Positions 8,709-18,424 are shown, counted from the stretch's first letter. The stretch is 64,000 nt of DNA from Hyalangium ruber (GCF_034259325.1 NZ_JAXIVS010000001.1:372001-436000); one strand, 5' to 3'. The notes: generated by a model not told the origin, from the letters alone. Translations and numbers: made by a program.

Positions 8709-11165
8709 GTGAACCGTGGAAGGGTGCTGGGAAGAGGGCTGATGGGGCTGGTCGCGCTGGCAATGCTGGCCCACTGTGGCGGAGGTGGGGAAGCGGACGA
8801 GCAAGCCCTCACCGGGGTGGTGGAGGAGGAAGCACAGGGCCTTGCGACCACGCTCACCTTCGGCGCGAGCGCGGATGCCCGCGTGGAGGCTTCCGCGCCC
8901 ACGCAGAACCTGGGCAGCTCGAGCACCCTGCTCGCGGATCTCTCCCCTCAAGGGGAGAGCTACCTGCGCTTCTCCGTCAGCGGCGTGAGCGGCGCGGTCA
9001 CACGGGCGACGCTGCGGCTGTACGCCTCCGACGGCACCACGGACGGGCCTCGGGTGTTCCTCACGAGCGGGAGCTGGAGCGAGAGCGGCCTCACCTGGAA
9101 CAACCGGCCCGCGCTGCCGGCCAGCCCGCTGAGTGACGTGGGGGAGATCGCCAGCGGCACCTGGGTGGAGTACGACGTGACGAGCGCGGTCAGCGGCAAT
9201 GGCGAATTCCACTTCGCGCTCGTGCCCGCCTCGAGCAATGGCGCCACCTTCTACTCCCGCGAGAGCAGCCAGACGGCGCTGCGCCCCCAGCTCGTGGTGA
9301 CGCTGGGGACAGCCATGCCCGCCAGCTGCCTGCCGCGCCAGGAGCGCTATCCGCGGACGTACTCCCCTCTCGCGGATACGTTCGTCTCCCAGAGCGAGCC
9401 TGACCGGAGCTTCGGCCTGGATCCGGCGCTGCGCGTGGATGGTGAGCCCCGCATGGAGGCCTACCTGCGCTACTTCGTCCTGAACGAGGGCCTGTCCATC
9501 GCCGACGCCCGACTGGTGCTCCATGCCTCGGACTCCACCTCGAACGGCCCGGCGCTCTACCGGACGCAGTCCGGCTGGAGCGAGAGCATGACCTGGAACA
9601 CGCGCCCTCTCCTCTCCGGCGCTCCCATCGGCAACCTGGGTGCGATCAGCGCCGGCTCGCAGGTGACGTATGACTTGCGGAGCGTGGTGACGAGCGAGGG
9701 GGCCTACAGCTTCGGCCTCATTCCCGAGTCGGGCGATGGCGTGGTGTTCTCCTCGCTGCAGGACTTCGAGTACTCGCGCGGTCCCAAGCTGGAGTTCACG
9801 CTGCAGACGGATCCCTACTGCTCCTACCGGGGCTCGGGAGGCGGCCTCACTCACTTTCTGAAGCGGTATGGCGGCGGGGGCTTCGAGCGGCTGGATGCGA
9901 TGGCCAGCGACGCCTCGGGCGGCTTCGTCGCGGCGGGGCTCTTCGGCTCCGCGAGCTTCCCCGAGAGCGAGGGCTTCGCGCTGGCGCGCTACACCGCGGA
10001 GGGCCAGCCCCAATGGACGCGTGTGGTGGCAACCGATGATGTCCGGGTCCGCGCGCTGGCCATCACACCGGAGGGCAACATCCTCGCGGCGGGCAACTAC
10101 GAGGGCACTCCGGACCTGGGCACCGGGCCCCTGCCAGCGGTCCCGGATGGGTGGGACTACGCGCCGGGGCTCTTCATCGCCAAGTTCTCCCCCGCCGGGG
10201 CAACGGTCTGGGTGCGCGCCTTCTCCCCTCGCCTCGCGGACGGCAGCTATCGCCCCGTGTACCCCGAGGCGATCGCCACCGATGCCCAGGGCAGCCTCGT
10301 CCTCGTGGGCTCCTTCGAGGGGCGCATGGACCTGGGCGGAGGACCGCTCGTGGCGAACCCGGACAATCCCTCTCCGCCCATCTTCTCGACCGAGGCGGGC
10401 TTCCTGGCGAAGTTCTCCTGGCAGGGTCAGCACCTCTGGTCGCGGGCCTTCTCGACGGACAACGAGAGCCACATCGCCCGGCTGTCGACGGTGTCCACGG
10501 ACGCGCAGGGGCAGATCTTCGTGGGCGGCATGGCCGCGGCCCGCTCGAACCTGGGAGATGGGCCACTGGGCGAACGCGCCGCCTTCGTGGCGAAATACAG
10601 CGCCGCGGGAGGCCTGCTCTGGAAGCGCGTCTTCAGCGGGGCCCGTGCCTGGCGGATGAACGTGCGCGCGGTGGGCACGAGCGCGGTCGCCTTCAGCGGG
10701 GACTTGCGAGGCAGCTTCACCTTCGGTGGCGTCACCTATCACAGCGAGGACTCGCACACGCCGGAGTCTCCCTTCCTGGACTTCGCCGGCACGCTGAGCG
10801 CCACGGGCGCGGACGCGTGGATCCGCCCGCTGCCCCAGATCGACCTCTTCCAGCTCTCCGTGGGTCCCGAGGGCGCGGTGACCCTCATCGGCTCGGCCCT
10901 GGGGACGTTCGACCTCGGAGGAAGCACCCTGGGTTCACCGCAGACGATCGGCTCCCTGCCCTTCGTGGTGCGCTACTCCGCGACGGGCGCTCACCTCTGG
11001 TCGCGGACGCTCGACCAGGACTTCGCGGGGCCGCTCCTTCCCGTCCCGACTCCCGATGGAGGGCTGGTGCTGGGAGGCACGCACGTCCAGCCCATCGAGA
11101 TGGACGGGTACACACTCACCTCGGCGGGAGACATGGACCTGCTCTACCTGCGCCTCCAGCCCTGA
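8709..11165 (+). CDS. DNRLRE-domain and beta-propeller lipoprotein
   Basis: The 818-residue product starts at GTG 8709 behind a purine-rich ribosome site. It has a lipoprotein signal with the lipobox LAHC at about residues 20-23. Two DNRLRE-type carbohydrate-binding-like domains follow (about 50-195 and 220-365), each containing the W..SGLTWNNRP or W.ESMTWNTRP hallmark. The last 450 residues are a series of repeats of the form G..LW.R.F......V..VA.DA.G.I.VGG....... LGGG.L typical of SBBP-type propeller repeats. It is probably a surface-anchored adhesion or structural protein. The convergent TIGR02757 gene ends seven bases away. Confidence 0.8.
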   Translation: MNRGRVLGRGLMGLVALAMLAHCGGGGEADEQALTGVVEEEAQGLATTLTFGASADARVEASAPTQNLGSSSTLLADLSPQGESYLRFSVSGVSGAVTRATLRLYASDGTTDGPRVFLTSGSWSESGLTWNNRPALPASPLSDVGEIASGTWVEYDVTSAVSGNGEFHFALVPASSNGATFYSRESSQTALRPQLVVTLGTAMPASCLPRQERYPRTYSPLADTFVSQSEPDRSFGLDPALRVDGEPRMEAYLRYFVLNEGLSIADARLVLHASDSTSNGPALYRTQSGWSESMTWNTRPLLSGAPIGNLGAISAGSQVTYDLRSVVTSEGAYSFGLIPESGDGVVFSSLQDFEYSRGPKLEFTLQTDPYCSYRGSGGGLTHFLKRYGGGGFERLDAMASDASGGFVAAGLFGSASFPESEGFALARYTAEGQPQWTRVVATDDVRVRALAITPEGNILAAGNYEGTPDLGTGPLPAVPDGWDYAPGLFIAKFSPAGATVWVRAFSPRLADGSYRPVYPEAIATDAQGSLVLVGSFEGRMDLGGGPLVANPDNPSPPIFSTEAGFLAKFSWQGQHLWSRAFSTDNESHIARLSTVSTDAQGQIFVGGMAAARSNLGDGPLGERAAFVAKYSAAGGLLWKRVFSGARAWRMNVRAVGTSAVAFSGDLRGSFTFGGVTYHSEDSHTPESPFLDFAGTLSATGADAWIRPLPQIDLFQLSVGPEGAVTLIGSALGTFDLGGSTLGSPQTIGSLPFVVRYSATGAHLWSRTLDQDFAGPLLPVPTPDGGLVLGGTHVQPIEMDGYTLTSAGDMDLLYLRLQP

Positions 11166-11172
11166 GCCTCAC

Positions 11173-12105
11173 TCAGGAGCGGCGCTTCGCGGCGGAGAGG
11201 ACCCGAGGGCCCACGGCGCACGCGTGCAGCAACACGCACCGGGCGCAGTGGTCCACCACGGGCTTGGCCGGGCACACCCCGCTCATGCCGTAGTGGCACA
11301 GCGCGAAGTCGTAGCGGACGGGATCCTCCGCATCCAGCCGCCGCAGGGAGGCCGTCACCTCCTCCGCGGTGCGCCAGCTCAAGTCCGTGCGCTTCGTCAG
11401 CCCCAGGTGCCGGGCGATGCGGCCGATGTGGGTATCCAGCGGAATCACCAGCGCCGAGGCCGGCACCCGCTTCCAGATGCCGAAGTCCACCGCGTCCGGC
11501 CCGCGCACCATCCACCGCAGGTAGAGGTTGAGCCGCTTGGCCGCCCCGGGCCCCAGGGGCGAGGGCAGCAGGTGGTGCAGTCCGCGCTCCGGGCCGAGCA
11601 CCCGCCGCAGCTCGCCCATGGGCACGTCCCTCAAGCCCGTGGTGAAGTCACTCAGCGCCCCATGCATCGAGCCGTGGGCCTGCCAGCCCTGGACGAAGAG
11701 CGCCTCCAGGCTCCCGAGCTCGCGCAGCGCCCGCCCCATGCCCAGCAGCAGCACCGCCACATCCGTGCCCACGTTGAAGCGGTAGACAAACCCATGCAGC
11801 AGCGCACGTGCTCCCTCGGGCTCCAGCGCTCGCACGTAGGCGGCCGGAGAGGGGCCCATTTGCCGCAGCAGCGCGTCCACCTTGGGCCGGAACAGGTCCG
11901 CCCGGCCATACGCGAGCGCCGCCGCGAGCAGGGCGCTCACCTCGATGTCTCGCGGGTCGGTGTACCAGTGCGGGAACTCCACGGGATCGAACCCGATGCG
12001 CGCCCGCGCATCCGTCGACGCCAGGAAGGAGTCCAGCAGCGGGCGCAGGCGCTCAGCCGCCTTCGGTGACAACCCCGTGCTCTGTGAACGTGGACGGCCT
12101 CTCAC
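11173..12105 (-). CDS. TIGR02757 (DUF2400) family protein
   Basis: The 310-residue protein matches the TIGR02757/DUF2400 family as I recall it. The FPHWYTDPRDIEVSALLAAA segment near residue 45 and the VIPLDTHIGRIARHLGLTKR segment near residue 218 resemble the helix-hairpin-helix core of endonuclease III-like proteins. The C-terminus has four cysteines (CHYGMSGVC, CARC, LLHAC) that could hold an iron-sulfur cluster as in DNA glycosylases. A DNA-repair role is therefore plausible, but the family is functionally uncharacterised to my knowledge. It ends four bases from the MarR gene stop, on the same strand, so it may share its transcript. Confidence 0.78.
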   Translation of the reverse strand: MRGRPRSQSTGLSPKAAERLRPLLDSFLASTDARARIGFDPVEFPHWYTDPRDIEVSALLAAALAYGRADLFRPKVDALLRQMGPSPAAYVRALEPEGARALLHGFVYRFNVGTDVAVLLLGMGRALRELGSLEALFVQGWQAHGSMHGALSDFTTGLRDVPMGELRRVLGPERGLHHLLPSPLGPGAAKRLNLYLRWMVRGPDAVDFGIWKRVPASALVIPLDTHIGRIARHLGLTKRTDLSWRTAEEVTASLRRLDAEDPVRYDFALCHYGMSGVCPAKPVVDHCARCVLLHACAVGPRVLSAAKRRS

Positions 12106-12109
12106 GCCT

Positions 12110-12586
12110 CTACTCCGCCTTCTGCCCCTCCTGAGCGGACAGGGCCTCCCCCGTCTTCACCAACCCCTCCTGCAGCTTGTCCAGGAGTTGCTGGAGCGTC
12201 TTCAACTCCTGCGCCGTCAGGTGCTTACGCACCTCGTCCTCCAGCCACTGTGACGCGGCACGAAGGGCGGGCAGTTCCGCCCGCCCCTCATCCGTCACCT
12301 CCAGGCGCACGCAGCGGCGATCCTCTCCCGGGCAGCGCTTCAGCAGTCCGTCGTCCACCAGCCGGTCGACCAGCCGGCTCACCGCCGGCGCGTCCACCAC
12401 CAACTGCTCGGCCAGTGCCGCCTGACTGCGCACCTCTCCCTTGTCGATGACCTTGAGGGCCAACAACTGGGTAAAGGGCCTGTCCGTCTGCCTGCTCAGA
12501 CGACGCATGAGCAGTCGCAGCACGGAGCGGCGAACCGATGCAACTTGCTCCGCAAGAGTCATTGGACGTATTAATGCTTGCGGCAT
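12110..12586 (-). CDS. MarR-family transcriptional regulator
   Basis: This 158-residue winged-helix protein has the MarR layout. It has a dimerisation helix, the recognition region QAALAEQLVVDAPAVSRLVD, a wing DGLLKRCPGEDRRCVRLEVT and C-terminal helices. It lies divergently next to a three-gene RND efflux operon and is therefore the likely repressor of that operon and of itself. Neither ATG 12586 nor in-frame ATG 12562 has a Shine-Dalgarno sequence. A TTGACA/TTAATA pair read on this strand would place transcription start almost at ATG 12562, so a leaderless 150-residue form is possible. The ligand is unknown. Confidence 0.85.
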   Translation of the reverse strand: MPQALIRPMTLAEQVASVRRSVLRLLMRRLSRQTDRPFTQLLALKVIDKGEVRSQAALAEQLVVDAPAVSRLVDRLVDDGLLKRCPGEDRRCVRLEVTDEGRAELPALRAASQWLEDEVRKHLTAQELKTLQQLLDKLQEGLVKTGEALSAQEGQKAE

Positions 12587-12603
12587 ACAACTATTGTCAA
12601 CTA
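12566..12603. promoter_or_regulatory. Divergent promoter/operator region of MarR gene and efflux operon
   Basis: This AT-richer strip carries several overlapping signals. On the minus strand TTGACA (12600-12595) is followed by TTAATA (12574-12569), 20 bases apart. ACAACTATTGT (12587-12597) is an inverted repeat with 4-base arms, resembling short MarR-type operators. CAACTA occurs twice in direct orientation ten bases apart (12588 and 12598), placing both copies on one DNA face. Binding here could block both directions. Confidence 0.4.
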
Positions 12604-12671
12604 CACCGTTTGGAATGTCCGTCCTCGAGGTGAGTTCCGGACAGCAAAGCTCCCCCGTCCCGCCTCCAGGC

Positions 12672-14063
12672 ATGCCGACCCTCCTCGCTACCGTCCTCGG
12701 ACTCTTCGCCGCCACGGCGCTGGCCGCTCCCCCCGAGCCCCTGCCCCCACCGACCCCCTTCCAGCCGAAGGTGGAGGACCCGATGCTCGCCCCCGTCGCT
12801 CCCGCGCCGAGGCGGGTCCAGAGCTGGGAAGAGGCGCTCACCCTGACGCGAGAGCGCTCCACGGACCTGGGGACCGCGCAGGCCGGTGTCGAGCGCGCCG
12901 AGGGCCGCTGGCGTCAGGCGCTGGCCGCGCTGCTGCCCAGCGCGCGCCTCACGGGTGGGACGGCGATAGACGTGCTCCACCCGGACACCCCGGTGTTGTT
13001 CTCCGGCTCGCCCCTGTTCGCCGGACAGCTTCCGGGCAGCGGGGGCCAACCCACCACGCCCCTCCTCTCCGGCGCGGTGTCCCTGAACCAGTCGCTGGTG
13101 GACGTGGGCGCTTGGCGAGGCCTGTCCTCGGCCGAAGCCGCTCGGGACGGGGCCGAGGCGAGCCTTCATGACGTGCAGCGCCGCCTCACCCAGGGGCTCG
13201 CGCGGACCCTGGTGGCCGTGGTTGCCGCCGAGCGCGCCGCCGAGCTCAACCGGCTGGGACTGCGCCAGGCGCTGGAGCGCGCCGCCCTCGTCCAGCGCAC
13301 GCTCGAGCTGGGCGCGGCCACCCAATTGGACCTGGCCCGCACGCGCCAGGACGTGGAGCTGGCGCGCCAGTCGCTGATCTCCGGAGACGAACAACTGCGC
13401 CGGGCCCGTGAAGCGCTCGGGCTGGCGCTGGGCTTCGAGCACGCGGTGGGCGTCAACCCGGGCTTCCAGCTCCAGGGGCTGGTGGCCCAGACGCAGACGA
13501 GCTGCGCACCGCTGCAGGCCGTGGGCGAGCGCGCGGATCTGCAGGCCGCGCGGGCCCAGGTGGAATCGGCGCGAGACAGCCGCCGACAGGCCTCCGCGGG
13601 CTACCTGCCCACGCTGGGGCTCACGAGCAACGTCTCCGCCTTCACCACCGACCCCGGCCTGGGGCGGGTACCCACCTGGAGCATCGCCGCGGTGCTGTCG
13701 GTGCCCATCTGGGAAGGCGGCCTGCGCGGAGGCCTGGTGCGCGAGCGCGCCGGCATCGAGCGGCAGGCGGAAGAGTCCCTGGAGCGCACCCGGCGCGACG
13801 TGGAGCTGGAAGTGGCGCGCACCCGGCGAGGTGTCGAGGTGGCCGAGTCGCTGGTGAAGACGGCGACCGAAGGCCGCGCGCTCGCCGAGCAGACGGACCA
13901 GCTCACCCGTCGCTCCTTTGAAATTGGCCGCAGCAACAGCCTCGAGCTGGTGCAGAGCGCGGCGGCCCTACGCCAGGCGGAATTGGCCCTGGCGCTGCGT
14001 GAGTTCGAGCTTGTCCAGGCACGCCTGGATGCATTCTTGACGGAGGCCCGGTGCGACTGGTGA
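12672..14063 (+). CDS. TolC-like outer-membrane efflux channel
   Basis: The 463-residue protein begins with a hydrophobic signal (MPTLLATVLGLFAATALA) followed by a proline-rich stretch. It continues with the two OEP repeats of TolC-like proteins: long Ala/Leu/Arg helices, the AATQLDLARTRQDVELARQS segment and the C-terminal FEIGRSNSLELVQSAAALRQ segment. It should form the outer-membrane duct of the RND pump encoded downstream. The adaptor gene overlaps its 3' end by 13 bases. The start is uncertain: in-frame ATG 12615 lacks a good ribosome site, and so does 12672, but the signal peptide begins cleanly at 12672. Confidence 0.85.
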   Translation: MPTLLATVLGLFAATALAAPPEPLPPPTPFQPKVEDPMLAPVAPAPRRVQSWEEALTLTRERSTDLGTAQAGVERAEGRWRQALAALLPSARLTGGTAIDVLHPDTPVLFSGSPLFAGQLPGSGGQPTTPLLSGAVSLNQSLVDVGAWRGLSSAEAARDGAEASLHDVQRRLTQGLARTLVAVVAAERAAELNRLGLRQALERAALVQRTLELGAATQLDLARTRQDVELARQSLISGDEQLRRAREALGLALGFEHAVGVNPGFQLQGLVAQTQTSCAPLQAVGERADLQAARAQVESARDSRRQASAGYLPTLGLTSNVSAFTTDPGLGRVPTWSIAAVLSVPIWEGGLRGGLVRERAGIERQAEESLERTRRDVELEVARTRRGVEVAESLVKTATEGRALAEQTDQLTRRSFEIGRSNSLELVQSAAALRQAELALALREFELVQARLDAFLTEARCDW

Positions 14064-15232
14064 GACGGGTGCGCCCCCTGAAGGCGCTGGTGACAGGACT
14101 GTTTGGAATGACCCTCGCGGCCGGAGCGGTGGGCTGCGGCAGCCAGGCAGCGCCGAAGAGCGCGCCGCCTCCGCGTGAGGTGGAGGTGCTGACGCTGGCG
14201 CCCAGCGAGACGCGTGACACGGGTGAGTACCTGGGCACGCTGCTGTCGCGCCAGAGCGTCAACGTGCTGCCGCAGGTGGCGGGCCAGGTGCGCCGCATCC
14301 ACGTGAGCCCGGGCCAGAAGGTGGAGGCCGGCACGCCGCTGCTCGAGGTGGACGCGCGCACCGAGTCCGCCGCGCTGGAGAACGCCCAGGCGCAGCACAG
14401 CTCCGCCTCGGCGAACCTCGAACTGGCGCGACAGACGCGCGAGCGCACCGAGGCCCTCTATAAGGAGGGGCTGGTGAGCGCGCAGGAGCTGGAGCGGGCC
14501 CGCTCGCAGGCGGAGACCGCCGAGGCCGCCTCCCGCTCCGCCTCCGCGCAGGTTCAGCAGCGCCAGGTACAGCTCCAGTTCTACGTGGTGCGCGCCCCCT
14601 TCGCTGGCACGGTGGGTGACGTGCTGGTGCGCCTGGGCGACTACGTGGGGGCCACTACGCCGCTGACCAGCGTGGCCCAGGCGGACGTGCTCGAGGTGAG
14701 CGTGTCGGTGCCGTCCACGCGCGCCCGCGCGCTGCAGCCGAACACGCCGCTGGAGGTGCTCGACAGCCAGGGCCAGGTGCTGATCACCAGCCCCGTCTTC
14801 TTCGTCGCCCCGCAGGCGGACCCGCGCACCCAGCTGGTGGAGGTGAAGGCCGCCTTCCGCAACACGGTGGGCCTGCGCCCCAACGAGCTGGTGCGCGCCC
14901 GCGTCGTCTACTCCGCCCGCAACGCCCTGCAGCTTCCGGCGCTCGCGGTGGTGCGCCAGAGCGGCCAGCCCTTCGCCTTCGTGGTGCAGGCCAAGGGCGA
15001 GCAGAAGGTGGTGGAGCGCCGCCCCATCACCCTGGGGCCTCTCGGAGAGCAGGCCTACGTGGTGGAGAGCGGCCTGCGTGAGGGAGATCAGGTCGCGGTC
15101 TCCTCGCTGCAGGCGCTGCGCGATGGGGCAGCGGTCAAGCCCAAGCCCGCGCCGTCCTCGATGGCGAAAGTCAGGCCCGACGCTGGAGGCAGTGGGAGCG
15201 GTGGCGGCGGTACCACCGGGGGCAGCCGCTAA
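14051..15232 (+). CDS. RND efflux periplasmic adaptor lipoprotein
   Basis: The 393-residue protein starts at a GTG inside the end of the channel gene. It has a positively charged signal and a lipobox (AVGC) near residue 33, so it is probably anchored in the inner membrane. It then shows the membrane-fusion-protein order: a lipoyl-like half (VNVLPQVAGQVRRIHVSPGQ), an alpha hairpin, a second lipoyl half (VVRAPFAGTVGDVLVRLGDY), and barrel domains. It bridges the inner-membrane pump and outer-membrane channel. The C-terminus is a Gly/Ser-rich tail. The stop overlaps the pump ATG by one base, so the two are translationally coupled. Confidence 0.88.
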   Translation: MRLVRRVRPLKALVTGLFGMTLAAGAVGCGSQAAPKSAPPPREVEVLTLAPSETRDTGEYLGTLLSRQSVNVLPQVAGQVRRIHVSPGQKVEAGTPLLEVDARTESAALENAQAQHSSASANLELARQTRERTEALYKEGLVSAQELERARSQAETAEAASRSASAQVQQRQVQLQFYVVRAPFAGTVGDVLVRLGDYVGATTPLTSVAQADVLEVSVSVPSTRARALQPNTPLEVLDSQGQVLITSPVFFVAPQADPRTQLVEVKAAFRNTVGLRPNELVRARVVYSARNALQLPALAVVRQSGQPFAFVVQAKGEQKVVERRPITLGPLGEQAYVVESGLREGDQVAVSSLQALRDGAAVKPKPAPSSMAKVRPDAGGSGSGGGGTTGGSR

Positions 15233-18200
15233 TGGTTGAGTTCTTCATCCGGCGGCCGATCTTCGCCGCCGTCTGCTCCATTCTGCTGACGCTGGTGGGC
15301 GTGCTGGCCATTCCCACGCTGCCCATCGCTCAGTACCCGGACCTCGCTCCGCCCCAGGTGACCGTCACCGCCTCCTACGTGGGCGCGAGCGCCGAGGTGG
15401 TGGAGTCCGCCGTCACCATCCCGCTCGAGCAGGAGCTCAACGGGGTGGAGGGTATGCGCTACATCGCCTCCGCCAGCAGCAACGACGGCATCAGCCAGAT
15501 CACCATCACCTTCGAGCCCACGCGAGACCTCGAGGTGGCCGCCGTCGACGTGCAGAACCGCGTCAGCCGCGCCGCCTCGCGCCTGCCCGCGCAGGTGAAC
15601 CAGGCGGGCATCGTCGTCAACAAGGCCTCCAGCCAGCTCTTGATGAGCTTCGGCCTCTACAGCTCCGACGAGCGCTACGACTCGAAGTTCCTCAGCAACT
15701 ACGCGGACGTGAACCTGCGAGACGCGATCAAGCGCGTGCGCGGCGTGGGCGAGGTGCGCATCTTCGGCGAGCGCAAGTTCTCCATGCGCCTGTGGCTGGA
15801 TCCGACGGAGCTGGCGCGCCGCAAGCTCACCCCTCAGGACGTGACACGCGCGCTGCAGGAGCAGAACCTGCAGGTGGCGGCGGGCCAGGTGGGCCAGGCG
15901 CCCTCGCGGGACGACCAGCCCTACCAGCTGGCGGTGCGTGCGCGCGGCCGGCTCATCGAGCCCGAGGAGTTCGGGGAGATCGTCGTGCAGCGCACCCCGG
16001 ACGGGAAGCTGGTGCGCGTGAAGGACGTGGGCCGCGCGGAGCTGGGCGCGGAGAACTACGGCACGCTGATGCGCTTCAACGGGAAGATGGGCGTGGGCCT
16101 GGGCATCTTCCAGCTTCCGACCGCCAACGCGCTGGACGTGCGCGACGGAGCGGTGAAGGAGATGGAGCGGCTGTCCAAGCAGTTCCCTCCGGGGCTGGAG
16201 TATCGCGTGGGCACCGACACCACGCTGGCGGTGCGCGCCTCCATCAGCGAGGTGCTGCGCACGCTGGCGGAGGCTATCGCGCTCGTGATTCTCGTCATCT
16301 TCCTGTTCCTGCACGGCTGGCGCAGCGTGCTCATCACCGCGCTCACCCTGCCCGTCTCGCTGATAGGCACCTTCGCCTTCGTCAAGCTGTTCAACTTCTC
16401 CATCAACACCCTCACCCTCTTCGGACTGACGCTGGCCACGGGTCTGGTGGTGGATGACGCCATCGTGGTCATCGAGAACATCGAACGCTTGATGGCCGAG
16501 AAGGGCCTGAAGGCGCGGCAGGCGGCCCGAGAGAGCATGAAGGAGGTGTCCGGCGCGGTGGTGGCCATCTCCATCGTGCTGGTGGCGGTGTTCGTCCCGG
16601 TGGCCTTCTTCCCGGGCACCACGGGCGCCATCTACCGGCAGTTCGCGCTCACCATCGCCGCCTCGGTGGCCCTGTCGACCTTCTGCGCGCTGACGCTCAC
16701 CCCGGCGCTGAGCGCGCTGCTGCTGCGCCACGGCCATGGGCCCAAGTGGATCGTCTTCCGGAAGATCGACCAGGCGCTCGACTGGGCGCGCAGCGGCTAT
16801 GGGCGGGTGCTGGGCAAGCTGCTGAAGCACCCGGTGCTGGTGCTGCTGGCCTTCCTCGTGTGCGTGGGTGGCACGGTGGCGCTCTTCCGCGTGGTGCCCA
16901 CGGGCTTCATCCCCGACGAGGACCAGGGCTACATCATCGTCTCCATACAGGGGCCCGAGGGCATGTCGCTGGCGCAGACGGAGAAGGTGCTGCGCGAGGC
17001 GGAGGAGGTGCTGCGTGCCCAGGAGGAGGTGACGGGAATGTTCGCCATCGGCGGCTTCTCCTTCGGCGGCAACGGCGCCAACCTCTCCACGGCCTTCGTC
17101 ATGCTCAAGCCGTGGGAAGAGCGACCGGGCCGTGAGCACTCGGTGGCCGGCCTGGTGGAACGGCTGCGTGGGCCGCTGAGCCGCATCGGCGGAGCGCGCG
17201 TGCTGCCCTTCCAGCCTCCCGCCATCCGCGGCGTGGGCACGGTGGGTGGGTTCCAGTACATCGTCGAGGACACCTCGGGCAGCGGCTCGCTGGACGGCCT
17301 GGCCAGCGCCGTGCAGGAGCTGGTGGCGCGGGGCAATGAGGAGGGCCGCCTGCGCGGCGTCTTCACCGCCTTCACCGCGGACACCCCGCTGCTGGACGTG
17401 GAGGTGGATCGGCAGAAGGCCAAGGCGCTGGGCGTGCCCATCGAGCAGGTGTTCGGCACCCTGCAGCTCTACATGGGCAGCCAGTACGTCAACGACTTCA
17501 ACTACGCGAGCCGGACCTACCGGGTGTACCTGCAGGCCGAGCAGCAGTTCCGCGACAGCCCCTCGGACATCGGCGCCTTCTACGTGCGCAGCGACAGCGG
17601 GGACATGATTCCGCTGGAGGCGCTGGTGAAGGTGACGCCCACCACCTCCGCGCAGACGATCCGCCACTACAACCTCTTCCGCTCCGCGGAGATCAACGGC
17701 CAGGGCGCACCGGGCGTGTCCTCCGGTCAGGCGCTGGAGGCCATGGAGGCGCAGGCGGCCCAGCTGCCACAAGGCATGGCCGGAGAGTGGACGGGCATCA
17801 GCCTCGAGCAGAAGGAGAGCGGCGGGCAGACGCTGATCATCTTCTCCATGGGCCTGCTCTTCGTGTTCCTGGTGCTGGCGGCCCAGTACGAGAGCTTCAC
17901 CCTGCCCTTCGTCATCATCCTCTCGGTGCCACTGGCCATCCTGGGGGCCCTGGGGCTGCAGTTCGCGCGCGGGCTGGCCAATGACGTGTTCTGTCAGGTG
18001 GGGCTGGTGATGCTGGTGGGCCTCGCGAGCAAGAACGCCATCCTCATCGTGGAGTTCGCCGAGCAGCTGCGCGAGCAGGGCAAGAGCGCGGTGGAGGCGG
18101 CGATCGCGGCGGCCGAGGTGCGCCTGCGGCCCATCCTCATGACGTCCATCGCCTTCCTGCTGGGCGTGGTGCCGCTGATGCTGGCCGAGGGCGCGGGCTC

Positions 18201-18363
18201 CGCGGCCCGCAACTCCTTGGGCACGGCGATCTTCGGCGGAATGTTCGTGTCCACCGTGGTGAACCTCATCTTCATCCCCGGGCTGTACGTGCTGGTGCAG
18301 AAGCTGAGGGGAGACGTGCGACGGACTCAGGAGGACGAAGAGGCGGTCGCTCCATCCCACTGA
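15232..18363 (+). CDS. RND multidrug efflux pump, HAE1 (AcrB-like) family
   Basis: The 1043-residue length and content match the AcrB/MexB class. It shows an N-terminal VEFFIRRPIFA helix, two large periplasmic loops, and the proton-relay helix with adjacent aspartates in ATGLVVDDAIVVIENIER. The second-half copy reads VGLVMLVGLASKNAILIVEF. It should export hydrophobic or amphiphilic compounds by proton antiport through the adaptor and channel encoded just upstream. It is the third gene of the operon probably governed by the divergent MarR regulator. The particular drugs or metabolites exported cannot be read from the sequence. Confidence 0.92.
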   Translation: MVEFFIRRPIFAAVCSILLTLVGVLAIPTLPIAQYPDLAPPQVTVTASYVGASAEVVESAVTIPLEQELNGVEGMRYIASASSNDGISQITITFEPTRDLEVAAVDVQNRVSRAASRLPAQVNQAGIVVNKASSQLLMSFGLYSSDERYDSKFLSNYADVNLRDAIKRVRGVGEVRIFGERKFSMRLWLDPTELARRKLTPQDVTRALQEQNLQVAAGQVGQAPSRDDQPYQLAVRARGRLIEPEEFGEIVVQRTPDGKLVRVKDVGRAELGAENYGTLMRFNGKMGVGLGIFQLPTANALDVRDGAVKEMERLSKQFPPGLEYRVGTDTTLAVRASISEVLRTLAEAIALVILVIFLFLHGWRSVLITALTLPVSLIGTFAFVKLFNFSINTLTLFGLTLATGLVVDDAIVVIENIERLMAEKGLKARQAARESMKEVSGAVVAISIVLVAVFVPVAFFPGTTGAIYRQFALTIAASVALSTFCALTLTPALSALLLRHGHGPKWIVFRKIDQALDWARSGYGRVLGKLLKHPVLVLLAFLVCVGGTVALFRVVPTGFIPDEDQGYIIVSIQGPEGMSLAQTEKVLREAEEVLRAQEEVTGMFAIGGFSFGGNGANLSTAFVMLKPWEERPGREHSVAGLVERLRGPLSRIGGARVLPFQPPAIRGVGTVGGFQYIVEDTSGSGSLDGLASAVQELVARGNEEGRLRGVFTAFTADTPLLDVEVDRQKAKALGVPIEQVFGTLQLYMGSQYVNDFNYASRTYRVYLQAEQQFRDSPSDIGAFYVRSDSGDMIPLEALVKVTPTTSAQTIRHYNLFRSAEINGQGAPGVSSGQALEAMEAQAAQLPQGMAGEWTGISLEQKESGGQTLIIFSMGLLFVFLVLAAQYESFTLPFVIILSVPLAILGALGLQFARGLANDVFCQVGLVMLVGLASKNAILIVEFAEQLREQGKSAVEAAIAAAEVRLRPILMTSIAFLLGVVPLMLAEGAGSAARNSLGTAIFGGMFVSTVVNLIFIPGLYVLVQKLRGDVRRTQEDEEAVAPSH

Positions 18364-18378
18364 GCCACCCGCTCTCGA

Positions 18379-18412
18379 AGAGGGGGCCCCTGACGACCGG
18401 GGCCCCTCTCGA
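18379..18412. terminator. GC-rich hairpin between convergent genes
   Basis: GGGGCCCC (18383-18390) and GGGGCCCC (18399-18406) pair around the 8-base loop TGACGACC. The stem extends through a bulge with AGAG/CTCT. There is no U-run on either strand. Its position, 15 to 45 bases after the pump stop and just before the end of the convergent gene at 18425, fits a bidirectional terminator. Confidence 0.5.
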
Positions 18413-18424
18413 GGGACTACACGG

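Noticed and set aside
15229..18360. Long antisense open frame of 1043 codons opposite the RND pump
   Set aside because: It is the mirror of a clear pump gene in GC-rich DNA, gives a His/Gln/Arg-rich sequence with no family motif, and has no ribosome site.
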